DNA from: Muribaculaceae bacterium
GTDB lineage: Bacteria; Bacteroidota; Bacteroidia; Bacteroidales; Muribaculaceae
Assembly: GCA_017396945.1 (NCBI GenBank)
Contig: JAFQKI010000017.1
Location: 91,967 to 155,966, forward strand
Reading direction: 5' to 3'
DNA: 64,000 nucleotides
The notes beneath the pieces were generated by a model, which was not told the origin of the DNA, did not search any database, and saw nothing but the letters and a program-made list of their open reading frames with translations. Within the stretch, counting starts at the first letter, position 1. Every line of letters starts with the position of its first letter. Positions 18,381 to 25,482 of this stretch are shown here, piece after piece. A program made the translations under genes and the position numbers.

Positions 18381-18428
18381 ATGGGGTGTTGTGGCCACTG
18401 CTCACAACGCCCATATAAACGTTTATAT
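18381..18428 (+). promoter_or_regulatory. pheT leader hairpin and adjoining 16-bp palindrome
   Basis: In the predicted pheT leader, ATGGG-TGTTGTG (18381-18393, one bulged G) pairs with CACAACGCCCAT (18403-18414). It overlaps the perfect palindrome ATATAAACGTTTATAT (18413-18428) that ends 2 bases before the ATG. The two structures compete for 18413-18414. The first could sequester the leader and the second could occlude the start codon; this is inferred from structure alone. There is no U run, so it is not an intrinsic terminator. Confidence 0.5.
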
Positions 18429-18430
18429 TT

Positions 18431-20896
18431 ATGAATATCTCATATAACTGGCTTAAACAGTACATTGATTTTAAGCTCACTCCAGAGGAGTTGGCTGCGG
18501 CATTGACTTCAATCGGTCTTGAAACCGGCGGAATTGAAGAAGTTGAATCGGTAAAAGGCGGATTGCGAGGCATCGTAATCGGGAAAGTTCTCACTTGCGT
18601 AGATCATCCCGATAGCGACCACTTGCACATTACAACCGTTGACCTTGGCGACGGACAAGCTACCCAAATTGTATGTGGCGCACCAAACGTTGCTGCCGGA
18701 CAAACCGTTGTTGTAGCAACCGTAGGGACAACCCTCTATGATGGAGAAAACGAGTTCAAAATCAAGAAATCAAAAATACGCGGCGTTGAATCATTCGGTA
18801 TGATTTGCGCCGAAGATGAAATCTGTATCGGCAACTCTCACGACGGCATCATCGTGTTGCAAGATGATGTAAAACCAGGCACTCCGGCGGCCGAATACTA
18901 TCAACTTTCAAGCGATTACGTTCTTGAAGTCGATCTTACACCAAACCGCATCGACGCGGCTTCTCACTATGGAGTAGCCCGCGACCTTAGCGCATGGTTG
19001 GCCCACAACGCCGAAGCGTCGAAGCTCAATCGTCCCAACGTGGACAACTACAAATCCGACCGCCCCGACGGAGCCATCTCAGTAGAGGTAAAGAACACCG
19101 AGGCTTGCCCTCGTTACTCAGGCGTGACAATCCGCAACATCACCGTCAAGGAAAGCCCCCAATGGCTCAAAGACCGTTTAACAGCAATCGGCCAACGTCC
19201 TATTAACAACATTGTTGACATCACCAACTATATGTTGCATGGCATGGGACAACCTCTACACTGCTTTGACCTCGACAAAATCGCCGGAGGCAAAGTAATC
19301 GTTGACACTTGCGCCGAAGGCACTCCATTCACCACTCTTGATGGTATGGAACGCAAGCTCAACGCCAACGATCTCATGATTTGCAACGAGCGCGAACCCA
19401 TGTGCATTGGCGGTGTATTTGGAGGACTTGACTCAGGCGTAACCGAAGGCACTACATCTGTATTCCTCGAAAGCGCCTATTTCAACCCCACAAGCATTCG
19501 CAAAACCGCTCGTCGCCATGGTCTCAACACCGACTCTTCGTTCCGTTTTGAACGTGGCATTGACCCCAACAACACCGTTTATGTGTTGAAACTCGCGGCA
19601 TTGATGATTAAAGAACTTGCCGGAGGTGAAATTTGTGGAGACATCGTGGATTTATACCCACAAGAAATCAAACCATTCCCGGTAACACTCTCATATAAGA
19701 AACTTCACAACCTCATTGGCAAAGAAATCCCCACAGATGAGATTGATGCGATACTTCATTCTCTCGAAATCGAGATTATTGCTCGTCGTGATGATGAAAT
19801 TGACCTCTTGGTTCCAACCTACCGCGTCGATGTGCAACGTCCTTGCGACGTAATCGAAGACATCCTACGCATATATGGATACAACAACGTCGAGTTCTCG
19901 GCATCGCTCAACGCATCACTTTCATTCAAAGGCGCGACCGACAATGCCAATGACCTGCGGGAACTAATCAGCCAGCAACTCACAGCTGTCGGATTCAACG
20001 AGATTATGAACAACTCGCTCACTGCCGAGTCATATTACGCCGACCTTGTTCAATATCCCGCATCTCACTGCGTCAAATTGCTCAACCCATTGAGTAACGA
20101 CCTAAATGTGATGCGCCAAACATTGCTATTCGGTGGTCTTGAATCACTCGCCCACAATATCAATCGCAAAGCAAGCGACTTGATGATGTATGAATTTGGC
20201 AACACCTACTTCTTCAACCCCGACGTGCAATCAACCGATGATGCTCCATTAGCCCCTTATAAAGAATCAACATCGCTTGCCCTTTGGATTACCGGAGCTT
20301 CACGCCAAGGCAATTGGGCTCGTCCTCAAGAGCAATCAACGTTCTATGATTTGAAAGCTATCGTTCTCAACATCATTGCACGCCTTGGAATCTCTCAACG
20401 CGAAATACAACTCACCGCCGGCGATGGTGAAATCTATAGCGCGTCGCTCAACATTGTGACTCGCACAGGCAAAACTTTCGGCTCAATGGGTATCGTTTCT
20501 AAAACCATGCTCAAGATGACCGACATCAAGCAGGAAGTATTCTATGCCGAACTCAACTGGGACGCACTCATGCGACTCGCACTTAAAAAGAAAGTAAGCT
20601 ACACTCCGCTACCCAAGACTCAACCGGTGAAACGCGACCTCGCATTGCTCATCGATAAATCTGTGACTATGGAGCAAATCGAAACGGTTGTACGTGAAAG
20701 TGAACGTCGCCTACTCAAAGATGTGACCCTCTTTGATGTGTATGAAGGCAAAAACCTCCCCGAAGGCAAGAAGTCTTACGCTATCGCCATAACGATACAG
20801 GATGGCGAGAAAACACTACAAGACAAGCAAATTGAAGCCGTAATGAGCAAAATCATCACCAACTTGCAAAAACGTCTCAACGTCAGCCTCAGATAA
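18431..20896 (+). CDS. pheT: Phenylalanyl-tRNA synthetase beta subunit
   Basis: PheT forms the alpha2beta2 enzyme that charges tRNA-Phe and carries the editing site. The 821-residue protein has the N-terminal tRNA-binding EMAP-like domain (about 40-150), the B3/B4 editing region (about 210-400, LNTDSSFRFERGID), the B5 domain (about 405-480), a catalytic-like core (LLNPLSNDLNVMRQTLLFGG) and the C-terminal anticodon-binding FDX-ACB domain (about 725-821, PVKRDLALLID). The alpha subunit pheS is not adjacent. yebC follows after 41 bases. Confidence 0.97.
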   Translation: MNISYNWLKQYIDFKLTPEELAAALTSIGLETGGIEEVESVKGGLRGIVIGKVLTCVDHPDSDHLHITTVDLGDGQATQIVCGAPNVAAGQTVVVATVGTTLYDGENEFKIKKSKIRGVESFGMICAEDEICIGNSHDGIIVLQDDVKPGTPAAEYYQLSSDYVLEVDLTPNRIDAASHYGVARDLSAWLAHNAEASKLNRPNVDNYKSDRPDGAISVEVKNTEACPRYSGVTIRNITVKESPQWLKDRLTAIGQRPINNIVDITNYMLHGMGQPLHCFDLDKIAGGKVIVDTCAEGTPFTTLDGMERKLNANDLMICNEREPMCIGGVFGGLDSGVTEGTTSVFLESAYFNPTSIRKTARRHGLNTDSSFRFERGIDPNNTVYVLKLAALMIKELAGGEICGDIVDLYPQEIKPFPVTLSYKKLHNLIGKEIPTDEIDAILHSLEIEIIARRDDEIDLLVPTYRVDVQRPCDVIEDILRIYGYNNVEFSASLNASLSFKGATDNANDLRELISQQLTAVGFNEIMNNSLTAESYYADLVQYPASHCVKLLNPLSNDLNVMRQTLLFGGLESLAHNINRKASDLMMYEFGNTYFFNPDVQSTDDAPLAPYKESTSLALWITGASRQGNWARPQEQSTFYDLKAIVLNIIARLGISQREIQLTAGDGEIYSASLNIVTRTGKTFGSMGIVSKTMLKMTDIKQEVFYAELNWDALMRLALKKKVSYTPLPKTQPVKRDLALLIDKSVTMEQIETVVRESERRLLKDVTLFDVYEGKNLPEGKKSYAIAITIQDGEKTLQDKQIEAVMSKIITNLQKRLNVSLR

Positions 20897-20937
20897 CTTG
20901 AATTTAAATTATAATCAAACTAAAATAAAACAACACA

Positions 20938-21669
20938 ATGGGAAGAGCTTTTGAATATCGTAAAGCAAGAAAACTCAAACGTTGGGGTAACATGTCTCGC
21001 ACATTTACCCGCATTGGTAAGGAAATCACCATCGCAGCTAAGGCTGGAGGTCCCGATCCCTCTACCAACCCTCGTTTACGTGCATTGATGCAAAACGCCA
21101 AGGCAGCCAACATGCCTAAGGACACTGTTGAACGCGCTATCAAAAAAGCCACCGACAAAGATGCTGGTGACTACAAAGAAATCCTTTATGAAGGATACGG
21201 GCCTTTTGGTATCGCTATCGTTGTTGAAGCTGCTACCGACAACAATACCCGCACCGTAGCCAACGTGCGCTCTTATTTCAACAAACACGGCGGCTCTCTC
21301 GGCACTCAAGGCTCTTTGACCTTCCTTTTTGAACACAAATGTACATTCCGCGTTGTTGCCAAAGAAGGAATTGACATCGAGGAACTCGAACTCGAACTCA
21401 TCGACTTCGGCGTTGACGAAATCGACCGCGACGAGGAAGAAAACGAAATCGTTCTTTCTGCACCATTTGAATGCAACTCTGAAATTCAAAAATACCTCGA
21501 AGAAAACGAGTTTGAAATCAAAAGCACAGAGTTTGTACGCATCCCCAACGATCTCAAAGAAGTAAACGAAGAGCAACGCGCTCAAATCGAAAAACTTCTC
21601 GAAAAATTTGAGGATGATGAGGACGTTCAAAATGTGTTCCACAACATGAAAGAAGACGACTCTGAATAA
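20938..21669 (+). CDS. YebC/PmpR family protein
   Basis: The 243-residue protein belongs to the YebC/TACO1 family, described both as DNA-binding regulators and, more recently, as factors that relieve ribosome stalling. It opens with MGRAFEYRKARKLKRWGNMSR split around residue 15, followed by IGKEITIAAKAGGPDP and the conserved YEGYGPFGIAIVVEAATDN. The acidic C-terminal region (EDDEDVQNVFHNM) is also typical. It is 41 bases downstream of pheT and closed by a terminator, which fits a translation role. Confidence 0.93.
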   Translation: MGRAFEYRKARKLKRWGNMSRTFTRIGKEITIAAKAGGPDPSTNPRLRALMQNAKAANMPKDTVERAIKKATDKDAGDYKEILYEGYGPFGIAIVVEAATDNNTRTVANVRSYFNKHGGSLGTQGSLTFLFEHKCTFRVVAKEGIDIEELELELIDFGVDEIDRDEEENEIVLSAPFECNSEIQKYLEENEFEIKSTEFVRIPNDLKEVNEEQRAQIEKLLEKFEDDEDVQNVFHNMKEDDSE

Positions 21670-21689
21670 TAATCTTCTCGACACAAATA

Positions 21690-21722
21690 AACGAGGGTTA
21701 AACTGCATAACCCTCGTTTTTT
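21690..21722 (+). terminator. Intrinsic terminator after yebC
   Basis: AACGAGGGTTA (21690-21700) pairs perfectly with TAACCCTCGTT (21708-21718) around a 7-nt loop, followed by T6. Confidence 0.9.
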
Positions 21723-21749
21723 ATTACTAACCAAACGCCTTTACCACCT

Positions 21750-22604
21750 ATGGCCGACAACTATCTAGAACGACGCATGGAGGAATACCGCCAAGGACAA
21801 CTAAACAAACCTTCAATCAGGCGTACCCCCTCAGGATCAAAACCCGGCACAATTAGTATCAAGTTCCCTCCCCGACGAGTCTTTGTGACAGGCGGAGCTT
21901 CGGGAATCGGACGAGAGATCGTGAAAACATTTCGCCAAGCCGATTGCCGTGTTGCATTCTGCGACATCGACACCAAAGCCGGCAACAAAACCGCTCAAGA
22001 AACCGGTGCGCAATTCCACCCACTCGATGTTACCGACGCCAACGCTCTCGACACATGTGTCAGCCGCATTATTGACTCATGGGGCGATATTGACATATTG
22101 ATAAACAACGTCGGCGTAGGCAATTTCAAGCCACTGGTAGAGTCAACCCTTGATGACTTTGACCTGATTTTATCCACCAACCTACGACCGGTATTCATCA
22201 CCGCCCGACGACTTGCCATACACCGCAACTCCTTGACAGAGCAAAACTCATTTGGCGGGCGCATCATCAATATCTGTTCCACAAGATATACCATGAGCGA
22301 ACCCGGCACAGAAGGTTATGCAGCATCCAAAGGCGCAATCCACTCCCTCACCCACTCGCTGATGGCTTCACTCGCTCCATATCACATCACCGTCAACGCT
22401 ATTTCTCCAGGATGGATTGAAGTTGGCAACTACAATGCCATTTCGCAACCCGACCACCTACAACATCCGTCACAACGTGTCGGCAAACCCGCCGACATCG
22501 CACGCATGTGTCTATTTCTCGCCGCTCCCGACAACGATTTTATCAACGGAGAAAATATAATAATCGACGGAGGCATGACTCGTAAAATGATTTACCTTGA
22601 TTAA
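21750..22604 (+). CDS. Short-chain dehydrogenase/reductase (SDR)
   Basis: A 284-residue NAD(P)-dependent oxidoreductase. The N-terminal 45 residues are a charged extension before the Rossmann fold. The cofactor motif TGGASGIG is near residue 50, NNVG near 115, and the catalytic Ser (NICSTRY), Tyr and Lys (YAASK) are in place. It ends IIIDGGMTRKMIYLD, as in 3-oxoacyl-reductase-like SDRs. Substrate cannot be deduced. It stands alone between the yebC terminator and tRNA-Asp. Confidence 0.9.
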   Translation: MADNYLERRMEEYRQGQLNKPSIRRTPSGSKPGTISIKFPPRRVFVTGGASGIGREIVKTFRQADCRVAFCDIDTKAGNKTAQETGAQFHPLDVTDANALDTCVSRIIDSWGDIDILINNVGVGNFKPLVESTLDDFDLILSTNLRPVFITARRLAIHRNSLTEQNSFGGRIINICSTRYTMSEPGTEGYAASKGAIHSLTHSLMASLAPYHITVNAISPGWIEVGNYNAISQPDHLQHPSQRVGKPADIARMCLFLAAPDNDFINGENIIIDGGMTRKMIYLD

Positions 22605-22715
22605 CCCACGACACATTTTTTTATAAATCAACAGATTAAAACAAGCCCTCAAAAAAAGATGCAATTTTTTCGCATTTTTTTTTGCGAAATACTTGCAAGA
22701 ATAAGAAAAAGGTAG

Positions 22716-22723
22716 TAACTTTG
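22716..22723 (+). promoter_or_regulatory. -7 promoter box for tRNA-Asp
   Basis: TAACTTTG lies 44 bases upstream of the tRNA. Confidence 0.7.
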
Positions 22724-22767
22724 CAACGCAAAACAGATGATAACTGTAGTGCCTCAAACAAAAAAAT

Positions 22768-22841
22768 GGTGTGGTAGTTCAGCTGGTTAGAATACCTGCC
22801 TGTCACGCAGGGGGTCGCGGGTTCGAGTCCCGTCCATACCG
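22768..22841 (+). tRNA. tRNA-Asp(GTC)
   Basis: The acceptor stem GGTGTGG/CCATACC, a D arm with AGTTCAGCTGGTTAG, an anticodon loop CTGTCAC with GTC, and the T loop GGTTCGAGTCC are all present. Discriminator base is G. The 3' CCA is not encoded. Confidence 0.97.
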
Positions 22842-22852
22842 CAGAGGAGAGA

Positions 22853-22898
22853 GAAGACTGAGTAATGTCAATTCAACGAATTACGTTACTCAGTCTTC
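22853..22898 (+). other. Long hairpin downstream of tRNA-Asp
   Basis: A 16-bp stem with one G-U pair (22853-22868 with 22883-22898) starts 12 bases after the tRNA. No T run follows, so it may be a 3' processing or protective structure rather than an intrinsic terminator. The stretch from here to the tRNA-Glu terminator at 23031 has no gene. It holds a 9-bp dyad (22916-22924/22955-22963) and an IS-end-like motif (22970-22997). Confidence 0.55.
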
Positions 22899-22969
22899 GT
22901 ATACACACAACCCAATAAGCCCAAACTCAGGATTCATTGTGGCATAGTCGAAAATTGGGCTTAATGATC

Positions 22970-22997
22970 AAAATCCCCACCAAATTTTCCCCTGCAC
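22970..22997. repeat. IS-end-like motif, copy 1
   Basis: AAAATCCCCACCAAATTTTC followed by CCCTGCAC. A diverged copy lies at 39861-39887. Both are just downstream of tRNA genes. The shared core (AAATCCCCAC, then ATTTTC and TG-AC) looks like an insertion-sequence terminus left after decay. This is inference, as no transposase is near. Confidence 0.4.
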
Positions 22998-23030
22998 TCT
23001 AATAAGCCTATAGCAGTTGCAACAATATGC

Positions 23031-23065
23031 AAAAAACTCAACCAACATTTTGATTGGTTGAGTTT
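23031..23065 (-). terminator. Terminator of the tRNA-Glu/rpsT/tRNA-Glu unit
   Basis: On the minus strand a perfect 12-bp stem (23065-23054 with 23045-23034) is followed by further T to 23031. Its first bases overlap the encoded CCA of the tRNA, so the tRNA 3' end abuts the hairpin. Confidence 0.85.
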
Positions 23066-23139
23066 GGTAGCCCATAGGAGAATCGAACTCCTCTTTCAAG
23101 AATGAAAATCTTGCGTCCTAACCGATAGACGAATGGGCC
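23065..23139 (-). tRNA. tRNA-Glu(TTC), promoter-distal copy
   Basis: Acceptor GGCCCAT/ATGGGCT, anticodon loop TTTTCAT (TTC), T loop GTTCGATTC, discriminator A and an encoded CCA. The gene is identical in sequence to the copy at 23457-23531. It is the last gene of the unit containing rpsT. Confidence 0.97.
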
Positions 23140-23158
23140 AACGTATCTTCAAGCGCGA

Positions 23159-23416
23159 TTAAGCAGCGAGCTTGTTAACGTGAAGAGCGAGCTTGCTCTT
23201 AAGGTTGGCAGCCTTGTTTTTAGAGATTGCTTTCTTTGAAGCAAGGCGGTCAAGCATTGCGCTAACGGTTTTGAGAGCTGCTTGAGCTTCAGCTTTGTCG
23301 GTCATGTTGCGAAGGCGACGTACAGCGTTACGAGCAGTCTTTGCATAATAACGATTGCGAAGTCTTCTTGATTCTGTTTGACGAATTCTTTTGATTGATG
23401 ACTTGTGATTTGCCAT
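23159..23416 (-). CDS. rpsT: 30S ribosomal protein S20
   Basis: S20 is a primary binding protein of 16S rRNA. The 85-residue, Lys/Arg/Ala-rich helical protein begins [21 protein letters not shown], typical of S20, and ends in a helical [11 protein letters not shown]. It lies between two identical tRNA-Glu genes on the same strand, with only one promoter box upstream of the first tRNA and one terminator after the second, so all three should be co-transcribed and separated by tRNA processing. Confidence 0.97.
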   Translation of the reverse strand: MANHKSSIKRIRQTESRRLRNRYYAKTARNAVRRLRNMTDKAEAQAALKTVSAMLDRLASKKAISKNKAANLKSKLALHVNKLAA

Positions 23417-23456
23417 TATAAATCTAATCTTTTAAAATCTTTGTTATCTTATTATT

Positions 23457-23531
23457 TGGTAGCCCATAGGAGAATCGAACTCCTCTTTCAAGAATGAAAA
23501 TCTTGCGTCCTAACCGATAGACGAATGGGCC
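23457..23531 (-). tRNA. tRNA-Glu(TTC), promoter-proximal copy
   Basis: Identical to the copy at 23065-23139, including the encoded CCA. The identity spans 81 bp (23455-23535 against 23063-23143) and stops just outside the tRNA. Confidence 0.97.
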
Positions 23532-23557
23532 AACGAGCTTTCCTTCAAAAGCGATTG

Positions 23558-23565
23558 CAAAGTTA
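23558..23565 (-). promoter_or_regulatory. -7 promoter box for the tRNA-Glu/rpsT unit
   Basis: The minus strand reads TAACTTTG 26 bases upstream of the first tRNA-Glu. No second box is visible ahead of rpsT or the distal tRNA. Confidence 0.7.
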
Positions 23566-23680
23566 CGCACAATTTTTTAATCACGCAAATTTTTTTTCCA
23601 AAAAGAGATATATTCACATCAAAAACCATTGATTTTCTTGATTTTTAGCAAATAAATGTGACAATCTCGGCGTTTTTTAG

Positions 23681-23688
23681 TAATTTTG
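23681..23688 (+). promoter_or_regulatory. -7 promoter box for recO
   Basis: TAATTTTG ends 4 bases before the recO ATG, which places the predicted start of transcription on the start codon. Confidence 0.65.
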
Positions 23689-23692
23689 AACT

Positions 23693-24415
23693 ATGTATAG
23701 ACCGCTGCATTGTGTCGCATTGCGCACAATTAAATATAATGACAAACATTCTATTTTAAGCGCTTATTCACTTGAATTGGGGCGTGTGTTGTTTTTGATT
23801 TCTGCAGGATCGGGACGTGAAGCAGTGAGACGGCGCGCGTTATTTATGCCTTTAAATTTTTTTGAATGCGAAGCAGACATCCGTCCCGGTAGGGAAATGC
23901 ACACGTTGCGTGATGTAAGAGTCACCATGCCATTGCATGGCGTTCATTCCCATCCCCTAAAAAATGGCATCGCAATGTTTGTTGCCGATATACTCAACTC
24001 TATATTGCGGGAAAACCAACCCGACGAAGCCACATTCGCATTTCTGATTGACGCCATTGCCCACCTTGACTCAGCAAACATGGGTGTCGCCAATTTCCAT
24101 ATCTGTTTCTTGTATCGTCTTGGACGTTTCATCGGTATCGAGCCGGATGCATCAACCTATCAAGCCGGTTCTGTCTTTGACATGATTGACGGAAGATTTC
24201 GACAAAGCGCACCACTTCACAATAATTATCTCCACCCGCAAGACGCCAAAACCGTGGCATTGCTGTCTCGCATGACCTATAACAATATGGGGTATTTTAA
24301 ATTTAGCCGTTCTCAGCGCAACGAAATAGTTGACGCCATACTTCGATACTACTCAATCCACTATAACTCACTTTCCCAACTGCAATCGCTTGAGGTGTTG
24401 AGATGTCTGTTCTAA
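23693..24415 (+). CDS. recO: DNA repair protein RecO
   Basis: RecO anneals DNA and helps RecR load RecA at gaps. The 240-residue protein has the N-terminal OB-fold (about 1-80, with LRTIKYNDKHSILSAYSLELG) and a helical C-terminal domain. The opening MYRPLHCVALRTIKYND is typical of Bacteroidales RecO. The usual zinc-binding cysteines of many RecO proteins are absent, as is common in this phylum. It is transcribed away from the rpsT unit. Confidence 0.85.
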   Translation: MYRPLHCVALRTIKYNDKHSILSAYSLELGRVLFLISAGSGREAVRRRALFMPLNFFECEADIRPGREMHTLRDVRVTMPLHGVHSHPLKNGIAMFVADILNSILRENQPDEATFAFLIDAIAHLDSANMGVANFHICFLYRLGRFIGIEPDASTYQAGSVFDMIDGRFRQSAPLHNNYLHPQDAKTVALLSRMTYNNMGYFKFSRSQRNEIVDAILRYYSIHYNSLSQLQSLEVLRCLF

Positions 24416-24453
24416 ACAAAAAAACGACAAGTCGAAATTCTTCAACTTGTCGT
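24415..24453. terminator. Terminator between recO and tRNA-Pro
   Basis: The stem 24424-24436 with 24441-24453 (one mismatch, 4-nt loop) is followed on the minus strand by a T-rich run (24423-24415), making it a good terminator for tRNA-Pro. On the plus strand there is no T run, so recO may end by other means. Confidence 0.75.
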
Positions 24454-24463
24454 CGATATGCTG

Positions 24464-24536
24464 TCGGGGTGAGAAGACTCGAACTTCCGACCTCCACGTC
24501 CCGAACGTGGCGCGCTGCCAACTGTGCTACACCCCG
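24464..24536 (-). tRNA. tRNA-Pro(CGG)
   Basis: Acceptor CGGGGTG/CACCCCG with the C1-G72 pair of proline tRNAs, anticodon loop TTCGGGA (CGG), T loop GTTCGAGTC, discriminator A. CCA is not encoded. Confidence 0.96.
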
Positions 24537-24552
24537 CGCAGTTTTGCGACTG

Positions 24553-24560
24553 CAAAGTTA
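24553..24560 (-). promoter_or_regulatory. -7 promoter box for tRNA-Pro
   Basis: The minus strand reads TAACTTTG 16 bases upstream of the tRNA. Confidence 0.7.
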
Positions 24561-24596
24561 ATGCTTTTTTCGGAATTTGAAACGTTTATCTCGATT

Positions 24597-25406
24597 TTAT
24601 TTCTCAGTGGCACGAGATTGCGATATTTTCACCGGTTCAACGCTATCGGTCGTGATAAAATCACACCCCATCTCAATTAATCTGTTACACTCGTCAATGT
24701 CGTTAACTGTCCATACATTGACAAGGCGTCCTGCTGCATGAAACAATTCCACGGTAGCAGTAGTTACACAATCGCGACGTATATCAACATCCATTCCGGC
24801 CGAGACACACCAATCAAATTGTTCAAGCCAATCGGTCTTGGCCAAAAATTGCAGTTTAACATCAGGATGATTTTCATGAATATAATCAAGACATCCACGC
24901 ATAGATGTGAGTATGATACATTTATTCCTAAATCCATTAGCCGTAATACATTCGATTAGCCTGTTTATGTTAGAACAATCATTATTGTTAATTCCGGTCG
25001 CCCACTTAAGTTCAATGACCGGCAACACGTTATATTCGCGACAAATGTCGAGATACTCTTCAAATGTACACAGCGACCCGCTGTATGTTTCACCTCCACG
25101 AGTCTGAGTATAGCGTTCGGCTCTCAATTGTGGCAACGTAGCCTCCGCAACCGTCAAGTTGCCCCCTATGCGAGTGGTCGCCTCGTCATGACTCAATACA
25201 AACACACCATCTCCTGATACCCGTAAGTCACATTCGATGTAATCATACCCGGCTTTGGCTCCATTTATAAATGCCTCGCGTGTGTTCTCTACGCCCCACA
25301 GGCTGCCACGATGCCCCACAAAAAGCGTGCGAGCCGACGCCGAAACAACCGACAGCGCAACCGCTACAATAATCAGACAAATTGTTTTGTTCATGTTCAT
25401 TCTCAT
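24597..25406 (-). CDS. Secreted glycerophosphodiester phosphodiesterase-like protein
   Basis: A 269-residue exported GDPD-fold protein, expected to cleave glycerophosphodiesters to glycerol 3-phosphate and an alcohol. A signal peptide runs to SASA near residue 25, then comes the barrel with GHRGSLWGVENTREAF, the metal ligand pair IECDLRVSGDG and the second His in VLSHDEATTR. It ends with VNVWTVND and GCDFITTDS, all in family order. Three ATG codons lie within the first five residues; the first is used here. It is divergent from the Ig-like lipoprotein gene. Confidence 0.9.
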   Translation of the reverse strand: MRMNMNKTICLIIVAVALSVVSASARTLFVGHRGSLWGVENTREAFINGAKAGYDYIECDLRVSGDGVFVLSHDEATTRIGGNLTVAEATLPQLRAERYTQTRGGETYSGSLCTFEEYLDICREYNVLPVIELKWATGINNNDCSNINRLIECITANGFRNKCIILTSMRGCLDYIHENHPDVKLQFLAKTDWLEQFDWCVSAGMDVDIRRDCVTTATVELFHAAGRLVNVWTVNDIDECNRLIEMGCDFITTDSVEPVKISQSRATEK

Positions 25407-25464
25407 TTTAGTTTTTTATAGCCACTAAATTACACATTATTCTTAATATCTCAATAATTTTGCG

Positions 25465-25472
25465 TAACTTTG
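25465..25472 (+). promoter_or_regulatory. -7 promoter box for the Ig-like lipoprotein gene
   Basis: TAACTTTG lies 10 bases before the ATG at 25483. A second exact box, TAATTTTG, is at 25455-25462. Confidence 0.6.
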
Positions 25473-25482
25473 AGGTTGATTT

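Noticed and set aside
18362..18430. T-box riboswitch ahead of pheT
   Set aside because: No T-box sequence or specifier loop, the leader is only about 55 nt, and T-boxes are not expected in Bacteroidota.
21076..21708. Open frame of 210 codons on the minus strand across yebC
   Set aside because: Phe/Val-rich translation opposite GAA/AAA-rich codons of yebC; a shadow frame with no promoter or family.
23063..23535. 81-bp direct repeat flanking rpsT as ends of a mobile element
   Set aside because: Identity stops at the tRNA-Glu boundaries and there is no transposase or target duplication; these are two tRNA genes.
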